Shown piece by piece: positions 1 to 12,900 of a stretch of DNA of 64,000 bases. The notes under the pieces were generated by a model that had not been told where the DNA came from, did no database searches, and saw nothing but the letters and a program-made list of their open reading frames with translations. A program made the translations under genes and the position numbers. The stretch comes from Diprion similis. Taxonomy: Eukaryota; Arthropoda; Insecta; Hymenoptera; Diprionidae. Each line of letters opens with the position of its first letter. The stretch's first letter is position 1. The stretch covers positions 16,142,001 through 16,206,000 of the forward strand of contig NC_060110.1 of the NCBI RefSeq assembly GCF_021155765.1, given 5' to 3'.

Positions 1-140
1 AAAATTACCCAAAATTGTTGACCGGTACGCACGTGTACCGCAGGCGAACAGTTAACGTCGACCACAGTGGACCACAGGTCGCACAGGTGCTGTACTTTCT
101 TATTCACTCACATCACGTTGCGTCATTACTACCCTCAAGT

Positions 141-240
141 GTGAGCCAATCAGAAAAATTGACGGTTTCAACGAGCTTAGTTTCATGGTTGCGTTCGCAC
201 GAGTTGAGTCGCGGCGCATCGTGTGACGTCATCTAGATGT
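141..240 (+). promoter_or_regulatory. Candidate promoter with CCAAT box and CRE palindrome
   Basis: A good NF-Y type CCAAT box (AGCCAATCAG, 144-153) lies about 70 bases before a perfect CRE palindrome (TGACGTCA, 224-231). This pairing is typical of TATA-less housekeeping promoters. The next gene on this strand is the zinc-finger gene starting at 732, so a transcript start near 240-300 is inferred. A possible 5' UTR splice acceptor (ttgcag, ending at 651) would leave the start codon at 732 in a second exon. The motifs are seen; promoter activity is inferred. Confidence 0.4.
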
Positions 241-731
241 TGGTGTTGTGTTGTGTTATGGAAATAGTGTGTTACATACCACATACATACGTACTAAATA
301 AAATCTTACTCCAATTTGGTTTTTAATGTACGTGTTAAGTGTTTATTAAAGAATGGCGGGTTAGTATTTTTATAGATTCGTACCAAAATATTTTTCCGCC
401 CAGAAACGTACCGAGTTTCACAATTCATTGTATCCCCTACTCTTCGCCTCGAAATAAAAATCATTTTCTGTCCTAACCCCAATCTTCAATTCCGTAGAAT
501 AAATCAGATATATCTTCCAGCTCTTCATTTGTCGTTATTGTCCCGATATATTGCTGAAGAAATTCTAGCAAATTGTTGGATTGTTTATATTCAGGAAAAC
601 CGTCTTGTTTTGCATCCGCTGTTTTGTTCTATCCCTTGATTGCTGTTGCAGGTCGACATAGATGAGTGCATAACCCATGTCTTTGGTAGAAATGGTTTAA
701 CCCGAAGACACCAGCTGTTCTGTAAATAATA

Positions 732-3700
732 ATGTCCCTGAATTCAGAAAGAGAAGTTTGTGGTAATATGATCGACGTGGGAATGGACCATAAAGAAAAT
801 TTTCTCGAGTGTCAAAAATCCTCAGATTATTTATTCATCTCAAACGACGAAAAAACCATAGAGAACTCGATGGTAAGTTAACATAACGCACTGCTGAAAA
901 ATTAAGAAAATATTTACATTGTGCTTTCAAGAAAATGCAACAACTGCTAAGTTATTAAGACAAGTCCAGAAATTTGAATGTAACTTTAAAATTTAACCTC
1001 ATTTGAAGTAATTGGTCAACTATTATAAGAAATGTTCTCCTTTATCAATACTTTCTTGTCAATTGTTTCAATGTTTTATGATTTGCAGATTGTATTCAGT
1101 TAAAGACATAGGTGAAAACTGACACATCAATTCACAATGTCATAGAAAATTGATGTGGCTCAGAGTTTATGTGGAAATAAAAGTTTGCAGTAATCTGGTT
1201 TTTACCTTAACTTCTAATGATCTGATATAATCTGAATTGGAATGTAAAGTATTATATGCAATAAATAACATTAGAATTGATTAATTGTCTGAAAACATGA
1301 AGTTTTAGTCGAAAGGATCTGACATATTTAGCAAACACAAGATGTAAAACTTTGTCAAACCGTGAAAGCTGTGAAAGCAGAATTTGTAGAAAATATAGAT
1401 TTCCCTTTAAAAAATCTAACTTTCTGTTTTTCACCAGATTGAAGAACATTTTGAAATGGTGAGGCAAGTTAAAACTGAATTGGAGGAACCTCAAGTTTAC
1501 TTTCAAGAAGCTCTTGAAACTTGCGAAGAAGTAACCGTTGATTATAATGATTCTTCTGTGTCTGTCCCACTTTCACCTCCGATGTCCCCTAGATCTGCAG
1601 CAAACGACAAAGACAAATTGTCTATGGTAATTAAATCTTTCGTTTGTTCATGCCCTTAACAGAGCATGTCTCTGGAGAATTATGTCTAATCTTTGTCACT
1701 GAAATATTGTAATTTTTTGGTTTTATCAGATATACTGATAACGCTAAACGACCTTGAACACAAAATGTTATGGTCTGGCTCCTAAAAAATTCAAGTACTC
1801 AAGTTTTAATTTTCGGTATTGTGATTATTATTGCATAGCATTTGGATTGTGAAGACGCCAAACGGTATTACGTGGGAGAACGAGAAGCTGTACAGGATGT
1901 AATGGATGAGGATGAGGAAACAATAGCAACATTCATAACAGCTGCTGGACAGCAACTTGCTCTTTATGCTGTCGAAGACTCCGAAGATGTATTCGCTGTC
2001 GCCGTCTACGATGAGTCTGGAGAACCACCCACAAATTTTCAATTTCTGATGAAGTATACAAAACTTTGATGATACTATAGCTCGCCCTCTAATTATCCAG
2101 AAAATTAAAATCGTACATTGAGAATTTTTTCGAGTCAAAGAAAAGGTAACCAATAATGCAAGTTTTGCTTGGGAATTTCCAAATTTGCTTTTGAATTTGA
2201 ACGAAGTATCTACTAAAAAAGTGAGGAATTATTCCAGTAAGTTCAAAATTTAGTACTCCAATGCCAGCATTTAATGTTTTACAAGATCTTTAATTACAGA
2301 TCCGATGTAGAGAGATTAATAGGGGAAGGTGCTGTGAGAACAGTAAAAAAGCCTAATCAAATCAAAAGGCAGTTACTAACAACGCAGACGCCAGTATTCA
2401 CATCCAGACAACAGCAAATTCAGCACACTTCAAACCACGATGAATCTATATCTGAAGTGAAATTTCGTCAGCAAAAAGCCTTACAACGGGCTTGTAACAA
2501 TAATGCAGTAATAAATGAAAACTGTCAAACACTACTAGATTCGAATCGCGTCAGAGAAAATTATTCTCCGAAGCAGCCAAATAATGTTACTTATCTTATG
2601 ATGGATGACGCTGCAATGGGTGTGGGTAAGTGTGTTTGTAAAATATATTTCAACTGTTTCAATACAATATTTTTTTTTCTTCTAAATATATTCACGATTT
2701 GACATACTATAAAGATTCATTTGTCTGTTTCTTATCAGTAAGCAAATCAGGAGGTAGCCAAGAGTCTCTTGCAAGTGAGAGTGAAATAGTTGAACAGTCG
2801 ACAGTGCAATATATTCTTTTAGAAGGCGATCAGTCGGATTCTGAATTGACGTTTGATGAAATTCAAGCCACACTACAGGGTTTCAATTTATCGAAAAATG
2901 GCAACAAATCAGTTAAAAAGAAAATATTCGGTCACAAATCTCCAGTGACTCAACGAAGTGAAATACAACATGTAGATAATACAAATGACATAATCAAATC
3001 TGAGACACAACCAATTTTTAATTCAATTAAAAATTGTTTGAACACATCAAATTATAATACTCCCACCATAGAACGACAAATTGAAACTAGAGTTAGCGAA
3101 AACTTTGAAGCATTTGGAGAGGTTGGTTCAAGTACACTACCACGCAGTGTAACATCTGATACACCAGAACTTGGGCCAGGTGTAAGGGAAAATACAATTG
3201 ATAAATTATTAGAAAACACGTCCACCGCATTTGTTGGCCCCAAAATAAATTCAAACGGTATTGATGGCATTCAACAGTCAATGAGTACATTAGAACCAAA
3301 CGTGCCTAATCAAAATATTGAAATACAACCTAGAATAAAAAGGCCAAGAAAACAGCAACTTACCTCAGTCAACCGTGGTGACTCAGAGATAATTATTCAA
3401 CCGGCTCTAATTGGAGCAGAAGAAGAAAATAATAATAAAAAACGAGGGCGGCGGAAAAAAAAACCTGCACCAGACCCTGATTATAATCCGCGGCCTATCA
3501 GATTAAAGAAATCTAAAAAGGCAGCAAGGAATCCCAAAGTGGAAATAATCGAAATTGACATAGATGAAGAACACAGCTTGTCACAGGCAAAAAACGACAT
3601 TATTGAGATTACTATTGATGATGGGAAAGAGAAAGGCTCAAGCGATAAAGAAAACGAAATTATAATGGTCAGAGACTCCGATGATGAGTCTCACGATGCT

Positions 3701-4732
3701 CAGACAAAACCAATACCTCCCGCTATGCAGTGTGTACATTGCTCACGAAACTTCCGGCAAAAAAGAGCACTTGATACACACTCTAGGGTCTGTCCAAAAT
3801 TACGAAATAAACTAAACAAGGCAAATATGAGCACACTTGAAATGTCTGACTTATTAAGTAAGGATGATTCGGACGTTAAACAAGTCGTTCATAAAGAGTA
3901 TACATGCAAAGTGTGCCAGGAGAAGTTCAATGCCGTAGTTGTATTAGCGAGGCACACACGTATGGAACATCCAAAGGCATATCGAAACAAGAGCAGTAAG
4001 GCTAGCGTAGAGGTGAAATCAGTTGAAAAACCCATCGACACGATAAAGGAAACTATTGATAAAAGAAGAGTAACCCGAGTGAGTCAGAAAAAGAAAATCC
4101 AAAGCTCAAACCAAACATGGAGATCAAAGAAACTGAATTGCGACGATTGCGGCCGATGGTTTCCGAGTACCGCAATACTCGCAGCGCATTGTTTGCAACA
4201 TGCTACAAAAAATTCTGGTGAGTTAGACTTTCAGATAATCTCCGTATAAGAATAAAATAAACTATTTTATTCGAGCTTTTACTCTGTGAGTACTACAACT
4301 TTTTCTTTTAAATATACGTCTAAATAGTATGGGAATAAGAATGTAATTTGTTGAGTTATTTCTATTGTACGAAGTATTATCACCAAGTAGACTTCACAAT
4401 GTGGTGTTTTATGACCATCGAAGTGAAACGTGATCGAAATATTAAATGATAGTGAATTTTTTTGCACTTATCAATTAACTTTGACATCATACCACTATAA
4501 TTTTATATTCACCCTATTCGTATTTTCAGAAAAACAAATCCGTCAGTGCCACATCTGTAAAAAGCTGATTAAAACACGTTTATTGTATATTCAGCACATG
4601 AAGACGCACATTAAATCAACGAGAAATACAAAACCTCCAACAACCGTACTACAGAAAAAATTACGACAGCCAAGACAAGTTACAAGTAAATTGACACCCG
4701 TTAAAAAACGAGGCCGTCCTCGGAAATTTTGA
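732..4732 (+). CDS. C2H2 zinc-finger and AT-hook protein, six coding exons
   Basis: Exons are 732-872, 1438-1626, 1839-2053, 2300-2625, 2739-4217 and 4530-4732; phases agree at each junction and give 850 residues. The start at 732 has an in-frame TAA at 723-725. A dense, probably conserved block (about residues 111-185, YYVGEREAVQDVMDEDEE onward, ending LIGEGAVR) precedes a long polar, acidic middle. The C-terminal part has a C2HC-like finger (about 620-642, CVHC..HSRVC) and three C2H2 fingers (about 677-699 CKVCQEKF, 756-778 CDDCGRWF, 790-812 CHICKKLI). A basic RGRRKKK patch lies before the fingers and an AT-hook (KKRGRPRKF) ends the protein. It is probably a nuclear DNA-binding regulator. 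I do not recognise the family and give no symbol. Exon structure is firm; function beyond DNA binding is not. Confidence 0.85.
4251..4261 (+). terminator. Intronic poly(A) signals just after exon 5 of the zinc-finger gene
   Basis: Two overlapping AATAAA hexamers sit immediately after the in-frame stop (TAA, 4247-4249) that is met if the exon 5 donor at 4218 is not used. Reading through adds only GELDFQIISV before the stop. The signal could produce a shorter transcript lacking the last zinc finger and the AT-hook. The hexamers and stop are seen; use of the site is inferred. Confidence 0.35.
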
Positions 4733-4923
4733 TTCAAGTTTTAGTGTTACCATCAACTTTACGCAGTTCGGAAAGGAAGTGTTTTCATATAAGAGATACG
4801 TAACAACACTCCCCAAATGCTGAATTGCTAGTTACCTTGAATATCAATTTGATGCAATTAAATTCTACTTATGTACAAAATATATAGGTATAGTAATTTA
4901 TGAATTCGAATTGTTTGATAACT

Positions 4924-4929
4924 AATAAA
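4924..4929 (+). terminator. Poly(A) signal of the zinc-finger gene
   Basis: AATAAA lies 192 bases after the stop codon at 4730-4732, in AT-rich sequence, and is the first canonical hexamer I found after the stop. Confidence 0.5.
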
Positions 4930-7387
4930 ATAGTGGGACGTAGTTGCCCTGCAATATGTTGAAATTTTTATTCAGTATAATATTCGCCTGAATTTTGAAT
5001 TTTAAAATATTTATTTGAATTCAGTTCAAAATTCAATGTAAATAACCAACTACAGTTTGGGTCTTTTGAAATAAATGTAGTTGGCACTTCAATTGAAACA
5101 TTAAACTTCTGAGCTACTCGACTTAGAATCGTCAGACTGATAGAATAAATCAAGCTATCCTGTTTATTCACTTCAAAACGAATCCTCATTATAACATAAC
5201 TAACACCGCTAATAAATCATACATTCTATATATAATTGTTCAGTGTATAGATTTACAAGTAGGGTTTACTTTTACACAGCATAATGATTTGAGATTCATC
5301 TGGCTGAGGGATGATGTACAATAGATACGATCAAGCATGAAAAGAGGTGTTTTCATTATTAATTATATCTAGTCACATCAACACAAGCTTTCAATGTCGA
5401 GAACAATGGAATTCAGCATTGGAATAACATCAGATTTATACTAACAATTTGTATCAATTAGCTCGTTTGGCATTTGGTATTAAAGTTCAAATCATTCAAT
5501 GATTAATGCATATTTATATCTGTATAAAGTTTCGAAAGTAGTTATGTATCTCTCTTACGAAAAAAGTCAGTTTTCTTTAACCTTCAGATGTTTCACCAAA
5601 TTCTGTGGAACTATATTTCTGTTCTTTAGTTTACTGTCATATAAACAAGTACATTAACAGGTAAAGTAAGTAATTATCTTATGCGTGATGAAGTTATGTT
5701 TTCACATTAGTTTGATATTGATGAGCCGAACGGAGAATTGCAATACATAGGAAAATGAAAAAATCAAGATAAGAAAAATATGATGGATATAAATTGACTC
5801 GTTATTTTACATAAAAAATCGTACAGAATAAATATATTATATTGATAAAAATGCGAAAACAAAATAAAGAAAGTGCATACGTTGTAAATGATGCTATTAT
5901 TTTGATACGATCTCGTGTATGCACTCTATTCATATGCATACCTGTATACACGCGAAGTCATCAGATGTGACAATAAAGGTCGACCTTTTGAAATGGTTAA
6001 ATTTTTTGAATACTTTGCCCGTGATGAACCATATGTCAGTTTTCAGAAATCAATGGTAATACTAATCTAACAAAATAGTATCGCATTTTGTTAAATTGTA
6101 ACCTACTTATTATTTTTAGCAAATTAGTATAACATTTTGGAGGAAAAAATCATGCATAATTAAAAATTAAATCAACATGCAGTGAATAGAATATGCAGTT
6201 TAAAATAGTTTATTCTCTATCTTAAATATAGTTTATTATACAAATACACTGTTACAATTAAAAGTACAGATGCTTACACCAAAACTGATTACTTAGTACA
6301 GGTGAGACATTCAGCGTCTTATTGTATCGGCTAGATAATCATTTGAATTCTGATAGCAGAGGGAGCAAATAATGTTAAATAGATTTATTACGACTAGTGA
6401 ATATACTGAATAGCGCAAATTCTCAGTCAACCATTTTAAGTCAACTGGGCCGGATAAGCGTATTATGAGGCTATTGTTGATTGTACACTGACTAAGAGTG
6501 CACAATTGTCCTTTGAAATGCTATGGTAAAGGCAAAACCCGACGTCAACTATTATTAAGTTTTCAGTTGACTGTGAGCAGTCAAGACATAAAGGCAATAA
6601 TTTGCAAGTAGTCTAATTACGTGGACTAATAGTCAGTTAGCGTCAATTAGGAGATAGCGATTAGTAAGTCTGACTGCCTCTAGAGGTTGACGTTCATTCG
6701 GCATATGGATGCGCTCACATAAACAATTATTTGTTTGAAAAACATCAAAAATTTTTGACTTGACTTTCTAGTGGTAATTAGAATAAGGTGATAACGGGTT
6801 GTCTAGTCGAATTGCCTTATACCTGGTATTTCAGAGGACATTCGTAAACATGAAGTACACTGCATTTCAACTTTGAGTCAAGTTTTTTGACGATCTATAG
6901 CGATTCAAAAAGCCAACCTTTCGTCTATTTTTTGCCAATAATGCATCGACATTTTTATAATTGGACAAAACGTCAACTTTTTGTAGCTACCTGGGAAAGT
7001 TGTCCATTCTGTTTTCGCACTTCACTGAAGTGATATTAAATTATTTCGGTTAAATAATATTGAGGTACCTGTGCAGCGTATCATTGAAATTTATCGAATA
7101 TCAATCAGTCAAACCTATCATATTTGATGACATATCGTTAGTACCTGGTAAATTTCACAATATAGCACATACGGTACTGCATAAATATTTCGTCATAATG
7201 TTCACATCAAAAATGAATTGATACATCGAGCATTCGCATTTACAGCAGTTTTTCTTTTTTCGAATCGAAAATTTTATGATAGTCCAACAACGAATACCTA
7301 CAGCTATGATAGACATACATAATAATGTTCTCGTAAGATACATACTACGTTAGAATATTGCTTAATTTGCACCGGCTGATAGATATA
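4930..7387. other. Intergenic AT-rich stretch, no gene seen
   Basis: This 2.4 kb between the zinc-finger gene and Naam holds only short open frames with no splice-compatible partners or recognisable protein. It is AT-rich. The promoter and any untranslated first exon of Naam should lie in its right part, but I saw no clear core promoter. Confidence 0.5.
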
Positions 7388-7391
7388 ATGG

Positions 7392-9193
7392 ATGAAAATC
7401 GTGCATGCAGGTATGGGGAGTAATGCGGAATCCAAGTCCTCGCAGTATCGATTAAACAAACGACCTGGAAACGAAGAACGCAAGATAAAAGTGATGGACG
7501 CGTGTTTTACTGCTTTTGACAAAGATGAGGACGGATTTCTATCCCTTTCTGAATTCGAGCTTATTTGCCGTGCGCTCTTTCGTAACGATCGAGGGAAGAT
7601 CTACGGTCTGGAGGAAAATCAATTGAATGAGATCTACGCTGTGTTCGACACGAATGGGGACGGGCTCATCGACAGAGGGGAGTTCGAGGTGTGCAATATG
7701 TATGTGTGTTGTGTGCGCGCGTGCACGATCGCAAGTGATCACGATCGGAGGACAATTATTTGTTCCGTCTCCGGCCAATTATTCCTGAAACGAGAGGAAT
7801 TCGAAGAGCACTTATATAGACGACAATCCTGAACTGCAATACTAATTTAATTTCTTACTGCGCGCTTTCCGTTCCATTTGGCTTATGCGAGTTATATTCA
7901 TTCGCAACCAGTTTATTAAAAATTAACATTTGTTTTACATCCCTGGCAATAGGGCTACGTTAAAATACGTCAATTTTGTCCACAACCGACTCACAACTGC
8001 TCAATGCTAAAGAAATGTTTTAAATTATACCTAAGCAAGGAGGACGAGAACCCTTCGATGGCAATCATTTCATATTGAATGTACCGAGTGTTCCAATAAT
8101 CGCAAAAAAACGCGCACTTGAATTTTGAATGAATTCATTAATTCACTGCAATGAAAAAAATTGTCAATTGAATTGGCATGTCGATATAATAAAAAACAGT
8201 TTATCAATATTGAAGTATAATGAGATCAGAATTACAAATAAATTGACATGAGATACACTTGTGTATTTTCAATTTAAAATGGAGAAAACATAGTCAATTA
8301 TTCTTCCAGGTTTGTTGGAATCGCTGGATCAAAGTGTGTACAAGACCTCGAAGCGCATTTCTAATTGTTGATGTTCAGAATGATTTCATATCTGGGTCCC
8401 TCAACATTACGAAATGTGCGGCTCAGCAGGACGGTTCCGAAGTGATTGAACCGATCAATCAACTTTTGAAAACAGTACCTTTCGATGCGGTATTTTATTC
8501 CCTTGATTGGCATCCCGTGGATCACGTATCTTTCGTCGATAATCTTCATCTACGGTGAGATTTATACTAGCCTCGTTGCAAAGCGCATCTTGATTGGCAT
8601 TTTTTTTTTTCTTTTAATTTCCCAGGGATGTAGACGCATCCAGCAGCGTGTCAAAGGAGGATGCGAAGGTTTATGACACGGTTACGCTAACTGGTCCACC
8701 TCCCCAGAAGCAAAGACTGTGGCCCCGGCATTGCGTCCAAGATTCTTGGGGTGCGGAGCTCCACAAGGATCTGGTGGTCGTGAGTAATGCCGTTAAAATA
8801 TACAAGGGTACAAATCCTGACGTGGACTCGTACTCCGTATTTTGGGACAACAGAAAGCTGACGGAGACGACACTCTTTTCCCAACTGCAGAACAAAGGCG
8901 CTACCGACATTTACATATGCGGATTAGCGTACGATGTGTGCGTTGGAGCAACCGCCGTTGATGCTCTAGCAAGCGGTTTCCGTACTATTTTGATTGACGA
9001 TTGTAGCCGTGGTGTGGATCTAGTTGATATTGAAAAAACAAAATCAACGGTGATCGGTAACAATGGCGTGATTGTCAATTCAAGTCAAGTCAGAGCTATG
9101 GTCGAGGGAAGAGACCGCAGACCTGAGCTAGGGTACAAACTGGCTCTTGAAATTAAGCACAGTATACGCTCAGTCAGAAAGAGTAGTCAATGA
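7392..9193 (+). CDS. Naam: EF-hand nicotinamidase (nicotinamide amidase)
   Basis: Exons 7392-7688, 8310-8554 and 8626-9193 join in phase to 369 residues, close to the fly protein. Nicotinamidase hydrolyses nicotinamide to nicotinate and ammonia for NAD salvage. The N-terminal part has two canonical EF-hand loops (DKDEDGFLSLSE and DTNGDGLIDRGE). The isochorismatase-type domain follows: catalytic Asp in VDVQNDF (about D120), metal ligands in DWHPVDH (about D166, H168, H172) and WPRHC, the Lys in IYKGTNP, and the nucleophile Cys in LAYDVCVGATA. The C-terminus keeps the EGRDRRPELGYKLA block. Start is uncertain: ATG 7392 is preceded by an overlapping ATG at 7388 that stops at 7423, and a possible acceptor at 7409-7410 would favour ATG 7413 (362 residues). 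The fused EF-hands suggest calcium responsiveness; that is inference. Confidence 0.95.
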
Positions 9194-9281
9194 TGCAATG
9201 AGTAGTTGTTATAAGATGATTGAGTAGTTATATTAATTATTATGTGCAGTATACAATTTAGCATATGTGTATAATAATCTA

Positions 9282-9287
9282 AATAAA
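9282..9287 (+). terminator. Poly(A) signal of Naam
   Basis: AATAAA 89 bases after the Naam stop codon, followed by AT-rich sequence. Confidence 0.55.
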
Positions 9288-9982
9288 AACAGTATTTAAT
9301 CTAAGTTAAAGTAAATTAATCAATCAAACATATTAATGTTCTTTGCAAATCGTACATCCAAAGATGGTAGTGTTGTATCTATACTCCTGTGTACTGCAAC
9401 CATACCAACTGCAATGCAATGCTGGTATCCACTGGTGCATCTGCGCAGGAGTATTTCAGGTATGAAACGTTATTAATCGCGCAGTCACTGGATACACACT
9501 CGCGTTCTATGCCTAACCGTGAATCAGAAATTTATCGTTTCCGAATTACCTCCGTTTCAAATAATATAAATTGGCTAGTCCGTTAGCATCTGATCACTCA
9601 GAATAGGGCTGACGGATCGTCATTTAACAATATAATGAAACGGAAAATTGCTGCTGCGGACCCGACTGCCAGCACAGGTATCATTATTCGATAACATCAG
9701 TATCGTTGTTAGGTGCTCCCATAATTTTTTTTTAGAAAGTGTTTTTGACTGATTATATGTTGACATTAATTCTTCAGTCAACGCATTAACTTTTGTGTGG
9801 ATACAAACTGTTCCGAAAGGAGCCTTAGATTTTCGCGGGTGGTGGATTTTTGGCGCATGCGACACCTGCACTCAACTAGTGAACTTAAGCAAAACAATCA
9901 CACTCTGGATTCTGAATGCAGCATCGCTATTCATAAGATGGGCATATAAAAGTTTACAATTTCTACTGGATTAGTAGAAATA
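9288..9982 (+). promoter_or_regulatory. Naam-IntS4 intergenic region with NRF-1/EWG-like site
   Basis: Nearly 700 bases separate the Naam poly(A) signal from the IntS4 start. At 9853-9862 the sequence GCGCATGCGA matches most of the palindromic NRF-1 (fly Erect wing) consensus TGCGCATGCGCA, about 120 bases before the IntS4 ATG, a usual distance for a housekeeping promoter. No coding exon was found here. The motif is seen; factor binding is inferred. Confidence 0.35.
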
Positions 9983-12900
9983 ATGGCTGCATTAATGAAG
10001 AAACGAGTACTGGCGGAATTCAGCCAAAGTCAGGTGCGATCCATAGTACTTCAGATCGTTCAAATTACGTGTAACCCTGTTCGTACTTTGGAGGTTGGGG
10101 TTACGCGTACATGCTAAGCAAAAGAATATTCAGAACTAAATTGAAAAATATATTTCTTATTATTCCGGTTTCTAATTTCTAATGATGACGTACATATTCA
10201 TACCCATTTTATTTTTACAGGTATTGAACGAACCACCAGTGAAAAAAATTCGTACACTTCGTCGCTCTACATCGGTGAGCAATAAGAACAGTGGTGCAAG
10301 TGGTGATAGTAGTTCTGCGTTAGCTTACATAGAACTACTTGATAAATGCAAAGCTGGGAATGATGCATTACAGCTGCTTTTGCGAATATCTGATTCTCTC
10401 GCACAAGTGCAATCAGAAGATGTTTCATTGGCGGCAAAGCGACTTGCCGAACGGTTTGCTAATGAACCGGAAGCAGCCGTCCGTGCAAAGATTCTTTGGG
10501 TGCTAGCAGAGTTAGGGGGAGTTGCTGAAGACCCAGTAGACAAAGCTGACATCGTGGAAGAAACAGCAAATTTATTAAAAAACGAAGAGTCTCACAGAGT
10601 CAAAAGTCAAGGCTTGGCTACTTTGTTAAAATTGGGGAGTTTTCACAGGTATTTAATCATAAATGAAACTGTGATTGCAATCTTAAAATGGGGAGGGGGT
10701 ACTTATAAATGGGATTTTTTGTCTAAATTAAATTTATCAAATGTCTTAACATTGTTATGTTTTTATTGTTGTCTAGAAGTGTGGCACTACAAGCAGCTCG
10801 CGATCACTTACCAGACACATGGCATGGCGTACAGACACGGTGCTTATCTATAATTGGACGATTTCTGACTGCTAATACTTCAGATGAGATGTTGAAATTT
10901 GTTGGAAACTATGCTCATTCGCAAGATCCGCGAGTTAGGGCCCAAGCATTCGAGACTATGGCAGAATTACATTCGCGAAGGGGATGTCGTTTACCAGCTA
11001 GTCTATTTTCAGGAACATGCGACGCCCTTCGTGACGATTATGAGATTGTACGCCGAGCTGTATTGAAACTAATATGGCTGTTAGGTGTAGAATATCCTGA
11101 TAAGTAAGGGATATTAATATTATTTCTTAACTAGTCGTGCGACATGCAATACCGTGATTATACAAAATTTTGTATGCAGCATTTATCAGTTTCTTTTCTA
11201 ATTGAAAACTGTTCTTTTATTTATAGCATCATGGTAGGAGATGGCGAAGAATTGCGGATGATAGATTGTGCATTCTCAAAAATCTGTGGTCTGATGGGTG
11301 ACCTGTCACCTCGAGTTAGAGCTGCAGCAATGTCTTTATTGGGAATGATGAAAGGTGTTTCACGCAGATTTGTGGAGCAAGCATTGGATAAAAAGCAAAA
11401 GAGAGGCGGGGACGAAGGGCCAGAAGTTGAAGAAAGGAGCGGTTCTTGTGGAGCATTTATTCATGGACTGGAAGATGAATTTTTGGAAGTAAGTATAAGA
11501 TTCAATGTACTCGGTAAATATTCTCTATTTCCGAAAATAATTTTTTACAGGTACGTACAGCTGCTGTTGAAGCCTTGTGCTCTCTGTCTCTCGAGCAACC
11601 CAACATCGCGCGCACTTCACTTGATTTTATGGTGGACATGTTCAATGATGAAATTCAGGATGTGCGATTGAGAGCAATCGAATCATTGCGTAAAATGTCT
11701 GCCAGTGTCACTCTTAGGGAAGATCAGTTGGAAACTATACTTGGAGCTTTGGAAGATTTTTCCGGGGAAGTAAGAGAGGGGCTTCATGCCACTTTGGCTA
11801 CAAGTAGATTGGCCACTCGCAACTGTCTTCATATGTGTGTAAATAGATTATTGGATAATCTGGCCCGATATCCACAAGACAAAGAAAGTATTCGAGCTTG
11901 TTTAGCATCTCTCGGAGCTTCTCATCCATACCTTACTCTCCCCCTTGTGCCTCAGCTGCTCGGTCGGCATCCATTCTTCGATACACCTGAACCTGATGTC
12001 GATGAACCTTCTTGTATCCTTTGTTGTACTAATTATGTGAAAAATTTTATAGATTAAAATTGAACACAGTTGGTCGTGAAGAAAATTTAATATTTGACTA
12101 TCAATAAGTTTCAGTCAAGATTTCTGGAAAAACGTGTTATTTGAAAGTTTTCAATGATTCTTCTCATTAACAGAGAAATGATATATGATTTATGGTAAGA
12201 TATCCTTATGTGGTACAAATAGATGCCAGTGTATTGGTGCTGATATTCAATGCAGCGTTACACTGTCCAAGTATGCCGGCACTCTTCACAGAGCATGCTG
12301 CAAAGCATTACCATTACCTCAGAGACACTATGCCTCATCTCGTACCTCGGTTAAGACCTAATCCTACACCATTTCCCAGTCTTGGAAAAGATAACATTGA
12401 GGATGATGAATCCAGAGATCGAAGAGGTCGGGAGTTTTTGGAAAGAATGGTCGTTGGAGTGGAAAGAGCGAGGCCATACGGTAGAGTTCACACGCAATTG
12501 TTGGAAGTAGCAGGTGTTGAATTAGATCGATTGGCAGAGATGGATTCTGGAATGGAAGGAGCAGCGCGATTCACTGCTCTTTACATACGGTGCCTTCTTC
12601 TACTTAGGTCGATTATTCAAGAGCTTTCATCTCCTCCAACAAGTTCGTCGCCAACTATTTCTGGGTCAAGCGCAACCAACAATGTTGCTGTGTTACTACA
12701 GCATGCCCAAAAGTAAATATTACTTTCATATTGGTTGATAAATGCCATAGTCATAATAAGTTTTGGGATCTTGTAATTATTTCATTAGTTTTCACAAATA
12801 GAAATGAGCTTCACTGAATAATCTCTAAATATTTTCAGGCTGCAAAGATTGTTCACAGGCTTGGGTGCAGAAGAAATTTCTTTGGCCAATGATATGCATT

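Noticed and set aside
15-236. 73-codon open frame at the left edge
   Set aside because: It overlaps the CCAAT/CRE promoter candidate and has no recognisable protein or splice partner.
7689-7832. Continuation of the Naam frame through the intron
   Set aside because: The frame stops at 7832 without the amidase domain; splicing 7688 to 8310 restores the family sequence (GEFE then VCWNRWIK).
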